A program made the translations under genes and the position numbers. A model generated the notes under the pieces. It ran no database searches. It saw only the letters and a program-made list of their open reading frames with translations, and was not told the origin of the DNA. Below, one piece after another: positions 59,661-64,000 of a stretch of DNA of 64,000 bases (its first letter is position 1; every line of letters begins with the position of its first letter). The stretch lies in NCBI RefSeq assembly GCF_958450345.1, contig NC_088780.1:170916726-170980725 (forward strand). Direction: 5' to 3'. This stretch comes from Calliphora vicina (lineage: Eukaryota; Arthropoda; Insecta; Diptera; Calliphoridae).

Positions 59661-61160
59661 AAATTCACCAGAAAATACTTATTGGCTACGTTTTAAAAAT
59701 GTATGAATTTAATTTATTGTTAGAAAAAAAAATCTCAAATTATTGTGAATTTGATGCCATTTTGTTCGGAAACCACTAAGAAATTCGTCAATTAAACTGC
59801 TAGAGTTTATTATGATATGAATAAAATGGCAACACATATCCCAAAGGTTCTCATACTTGTGTAGAATAAGAGAAAGAAAAAAAAATCAGTTTAAGGGTAT
59901 TGGAATGTGTTTGTGTTTGTGTGTTGTGTAGTCGTATGTGTGTAATTGCTTTTTCTTTAACGTTTGGATTATTTTCAATAACAAATATCTCATTAAATTT
60001 CATAATACATTATTCTTGTGTTTACTTATAAAATGTCACGTCTTAGTTTCAAAATTACATTGCTAAAACTGAGGAAAATAAAAAGTTTGTCGCCAAACTT
60101 TAAAAAGGCTTTGAAGTGCAATAAAAGAGGTGTCCTTGTCCGTCTGAAAATACGAAAAAAGTACACAAAAATAAATGAAAGATTGTGAATGTGTTGGATG
60201 CCAGTGAGTGTGTATACGTATACTTATATTGAGTACTGTATGGCAAGAATATAAAAATCAAAATTGCTTCCTTAGCACGTGATATATTTAAAAGTTTGAC
60301 AAACTTATTGAGTGAGTACAGACATAATACACACATACATATGTATGTATGTATTAGCAAAAGGTGAAGCCATAACAAAAATGAAAAGTATTATTATTAT
60401 TATTATACACACACACATACACACATGCATACTTGTGCACATTTTTAATGAAGTTGAATACACTAGAGTTAAGAAAAGAGAGAATGAGAATGAGGCATGA
60501 TACTAAAACACTAAATTGAAATGGATAGTATTTTTGCAAAAGATATTTCTATTGACAAAATAATAGAACATTTCAAAACCTTAAATTGTTTATACTTTTA
60601 AATTCCTATCTCTTATTTTTAAAACATAAAAATACATACAGTATTGTTATTAATTTGTTGTTGTCATTAAATAGTTAATCAGCTTTGAGAATTGCAAATT
60701 TAAGTTAGGCGCATAATATTTTAATCATATCTTGTTAAACAAAAACGGACAAAAAACATACATAACTACACACATGAAATAATTGAAATACAAACGTTAT
60801 TTTTAAATCAATGACTTTGAATTGAAATCTAAAATAAGAAAATAACGCATAACACATATTTGTACGTTTTTAAATTGAAAATAAACACTTGAAAAATGTA
60901 TATGCGAATAATTGGGTGCGTATTACCTATGTTATTATAACTCCATTAATATATCGCTCATACGCACCAGGATAACATTTTTAAAATTAGTTTCTTCAGA
61001 ATGAAGCGAAATAATAGTTCACTTGTGCACTAGTGCACATTTGTTTTTAAAAACAGATTTAGACTTATTATTAAATTACTAGGAATTTTACAGTAGATAA
61101 CAATGTTTTTTAAAATCATTTTCGATATACCTTTAACTGTTTTAAGCATTTTTTTGCTTG
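59661..61160. other. Interval between array 2 and Helitron-like end
   Basis: No gene. CACACACACATACACACATG near 60403, and ATTATTATTATTATTATACA near 60388. A perfect 16-bp palindrome TGTGCACTAGTGCACA lies at 61024-61039. The last ~80 bp before the terminus (ACAATGTTTTTTAAAATC, CTTTAACTGTTTTAAGC) align loosely with the corresponding segment of locus 1. Confidence 0.45.
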
Positions 61161-61190
61161 GACAGGACAACGTCTGTCGGGTCAGCTAGT
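61161..61190 (+). mobile_element. Helitron-like 3' terminus, intact CTAG end
   Basis: GACAGGACAACGTCTG then TCGGGTCAGCTAG, followed by T. It matches 1531-1560 on the opposite strand over nearly 30 bases. CTAG before T is the canonical 3' end of Helitron-like elements. With the tandem array upstream on the same strand this defines the probable right end of a non-autonomous element; the 5' end could not be placed. Confidence 0.55.
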
Positions 61191-61204
61191 ATGCTATATA
61201 AATC

Positions 61205-61470
61205 AGATATTTATCACAAAAAAGTTCTATAGCGGGAGAACATTTGAACCGATTCCATCCAGTTTCACTAGGCTTTGTCGTTGAGATAAAGGAAATTAAT
61301 TGAAATATTATCAAAAGTGAGACCTGTACTTTGGGAACAAGGTTTATATGTGCCTAAGACGGACGGACGAACTTCGGTCGGACTTTATGGTGTGTGTTGG
61401 ATATATATTTTTGGGCGTTACAAATATCAGTACAAAAGCACAATAGCAATACCTCCTATAGTTCTGCGAA
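61205..61470 (+). repeat. Dispersed fly repeat fragment
   Basis: ACATTTGAACCGATTCCATC, GACGGACGGACGAACTTCGG, TGTTGGATATATATTTTTGG and GCGTTACAAATATCAGTAC match the family tail at 59590-59650. The 64-codon frame at 61317-61511 is a repeat artefact. Confidence 0.5.
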
Positions 61471-64000
61471 TTTCGAGAAAAACTATTTTTTGCCTATATT
61501 TTGGCGAATAACCCCAATTTTTTTACTGTTATGCATAATAATTTCAAATATCCTATAATTTAGATATTTTTCAAAACGTATTTCTACAGTCCATATAAAA
61601 ATTCCAAGTGGGGATAGCTTGATATGTTTTTCGGCCATACAATCTTGGTGCACTCTTGGTCTATATACAAATATAAATATGATAAATATATTGATTTATT
61701 TCAGTATTGATTGCTACATAAATATGAAGGTATGTGTTAGTATACATATGTATGTGTATGAATGCATGTATATAAATGCAATCGTATAAATATTTAGCTT
61801 TTAGTATTTTTAATCGGCTTTTGGTTGGCTTGAACTGAAATGCCTGTCAATTATGAATATTTAGGACAAACAATTTACTTGTCTAATTACCAAAATGTAT
61901 TCCATTTTATATGTATTTAATTGCATTTTCATAATTTTGTTGTTGAGAACATTATTTGCAGTAATTAAAATAAATATATTTAATGTTATTGTTATTAGTT
62001 TTTATTTGTAAATATTGCCTAATTAGTTTATGCAATGTACATTATACATATAGTCATAAGTATACTGGTGCCCACAAAATTACATCACATTATTCTTAAT
62101 TCTTAAAACAAATCAGAAATTCTATTGTACTTAGATTCCGTTGATAGGGAGGGTTTTTCTTAGCAGATTATTCAAGTTTGAATTAAGGTTGAGTTATATT
62201 AAATTAGTCGCACATATGTGAGCACTAGTGTTAGATTGTGAATAAATGTTGTTTGTGTCAAGAACTCCCACGGATAAAAACTGCATTTATGTTTTATGTC
62301 GCACATATCGCTGAACATGTATGTAATTAGATTTTAATTTCTCCAACTATTTAAAAAGATTTATTAATTAATTATTTAATTATTTTGTATTTTTTGAAAG
62401 TATGTATGTATTTGATTTATTGTTCAATTTAATTTTAAAAAATAAAAACTTTAAAAGAATCTAAGTAAATATAAATAAATTTAATTCTAATATTTGTTTG
62501 CTTTTTTGTTATTATTTGATATTTTGTATTGTTGCTGCTGTTGTTCACTTGAATTTGTTTAGTGTCACATAAATATGTATTTGCCCCTGACAGCTCCTGC
62601 ATGTGTGTGGGCCATTGTTCTCCGGAGATTCTAAATAAACCAACAGCAAACTTAGCATATCTTTTTTACTGAACACACACACACATATACATATATGTAA
62701 GGATACGCATACACACATATAATAAGTATAAATGTATGTATGGTTGTGTATTTAGATTCAAACACATCGTCACAGACCAATATTCTGGTATTTTTACACT
62801 TGAGTTTGAATATTTTGTCTGTATGAGTATGTTTAAGAGTTATCAATTCTTCGAGTTTAATTCGGTTCGAATAAAATTTGGAATATATTTTGAAATATTT
62901 AAGTGATTTCATCTATTACGAATTTGTTTTCGAATTATTCAATAATAAAATACAAATTTACAAAATTAACATTTATTTAAATTGTTTGTTAATAAAAACA
63001 ACAGAACAGATTTAAGAATATGTATATATATTTCATTTACATATACATATATACATTTCATTTCAATTATTCTTGAAATATATCAGGAATTTCCTCAACA
63101 GATATAATTAAAGGATTTCGATGTTATTTTGAATATAATCGTGGGCTGTCAGAATGTTAACCCCTTGTGGACCAAGGGTTTAAATCGTTGAAAAAGTTTT
63201 ATTTTGTTTATGAAATATTGAAAATAAGGACTTCAGGAAGTTATTTACAAAATTTTAACTTTGTGGAGGACCTGCAAGGTACCGAAAGGGAAAGGGAAGA
63301 AGATATTATAGATCAACGTTGAGTAAAAGAAAATAATTTTTTGTCAAACTGAAATAGGAATATAATCGAATATAGCATGTTTCCCTGAGTTCTTCGCTGC
63401 CCCCATTTGAGAACAATTGGTCTATACTAAAGAAAAAATTTTTTTCCTCTCTTATTAATCGAATTATTTTTATTCGAATGCCAACACTAGTATGTACAAA
63501 TGTGTGTACGAATATAAATATTTCATGTTTCGTATTGTTTGCTTTTCTGTTTTTGTTATTTTTATATTTTCAAACTGTTTCCATGTATAAAACGAAAGGA
63601 TTTTATTTAGCTTGAATTAAAAAAAAAAATCAACAACAATAAACAGTGGTCGAAATCAATACAAAAACAGGCCATACGAGTGCAATAAAATTCTTTAGAT
63701 TTGTGAGATGGAAAATAAAAAATTTAAAATAAATTATAAAATCATTTAAATTCATTTCCCTCAAGAAATTATACGCTGTTATAACCAAATCTCATCATAA
63801 ATATGAATCTTGAAAAGTGTTCACATATTTAAAATTTGGCTAATAATTAAACACATTTGTAACATATATCTAAGTCAACAACAGGAAAAAGAAAGTTAAT
63901 TAAAATTTTCAATAGGAATTGTCTAATTCCATTATGCTATCGGTCACTGTATCCAATTTTAAATATTTTCTATAAATATGAAAATCCCTTAAATATTTAG
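61471..64000. other. AT-rich non-coding stretch
   Basis: No gene is recognised. A GC-richer patch at 62580-62632 (GCCCCTGACAGCTCCTGCAT, GTGTGTGGGCCATTG, CTCCGGAG) stands out and may be a conserved element or short exon. CACACACACACATATACATA near 62676 is a microsatellite. TTAACCCCTTGTGGACCAAG near 63159 followed by GGGTTTAA resembles a short TTAA-type element end. Confidence 0.4.

Noticed and set aside
60100..60539. Several overlapping frames on both strands
   Set aside because: They depend on CACACA/ATT microsatellites and show no conserved features.
1531..61190. Reading the two inverted Helitron-like termini as the ends of one 60-kb element
   Set aside because: Helitrons do not have inverted termini; both are 3' ends pointing outward, each paired with its own array, so two separate insertions are more likely.

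Overview
The window looks like nuclear DNA of a fly, probably a calyptrate (blow fly / house fly type). It is strongly AT-rich and full of ACAT/ATGT-type microsatellites. It carries decayed mariner, Tc1, hAT-like and piggyBac-like elements, LTR and LINE fragments, and dispersed repeats of a kind I associate with muscoid flies. This is an inference from composition and repeat content; no species-specific gene was recognised. There is no prokaryotic gene organisation, no CRISPR array, no rRNA, and no complete protein gene. The longest open frames are about 100 codons or less and most are chance frames or repeat shadows. The simplest reading is intronic or intergenic DNA of one or more large genes.

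Layout. 1-1530: featureless AT-rich DNA. 1531-8170: a Helitron-like 3' terminus (minus strand), a 225-bp hAT-type MITE, then about 6.2 kb of a ~113-bp tandem repeat with higher-order structure. 8530-9029: piggyBac-type MITE. 9662-10825, 12188-12487 and 16082-16687: three copies of one LTR family, one of them a clean solo LTR with a 4-bp target duplication and one split by a repeat-rich insertion. 12598-13194: MITE with ~40-bp terminal inverted repeats. 13304-13770: coding-like minus-strand frames, one with polyQ. 20563-23690: a two-copy MITE, tRNA-like SINE heads (two of them inverted), the first of five large foldback elements, and a Tc1-type MITE. 24414-24960: mariner fossil. 26713-27146: 5'-truncated LINE with an open reverse-transcriptase C-terminus and a 12-bp target duplication. 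29486-29625: exon-like minus-strand frame. 29828-31365: a TTAA MITE beside a DNA transposon containing a nested foldback. 33621-34115: a perfect hairpin and a small MITE. 37911-47665: three more foldback copies, dispersed repeats, a membrane-protein-like frame and a second mariner fossil. 49459-50845: Tc1-like transposon fossil. 54406-54448: a 43-nt exon-like micro-island on the minus strand with strong splice signals. 58152-59006: a second array of the same ~113-bp repeat, followed at 61161-61190 by the same Helitron-like terminus in the matching orientation.

How it fits together. The most interesting signal is the pairing, at two loci 50 kb apart, of the ~113-bp repeat with the same Helitron-like 3' end in the same relative orientation. 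This suggests a rolling-circle element that carries and spreads a satellite. The second is a foldback family whose arms are built from short palindromes. The third is a set of coding-like islands, all on the minus strand, that may be exons of a host gene with very long introns.
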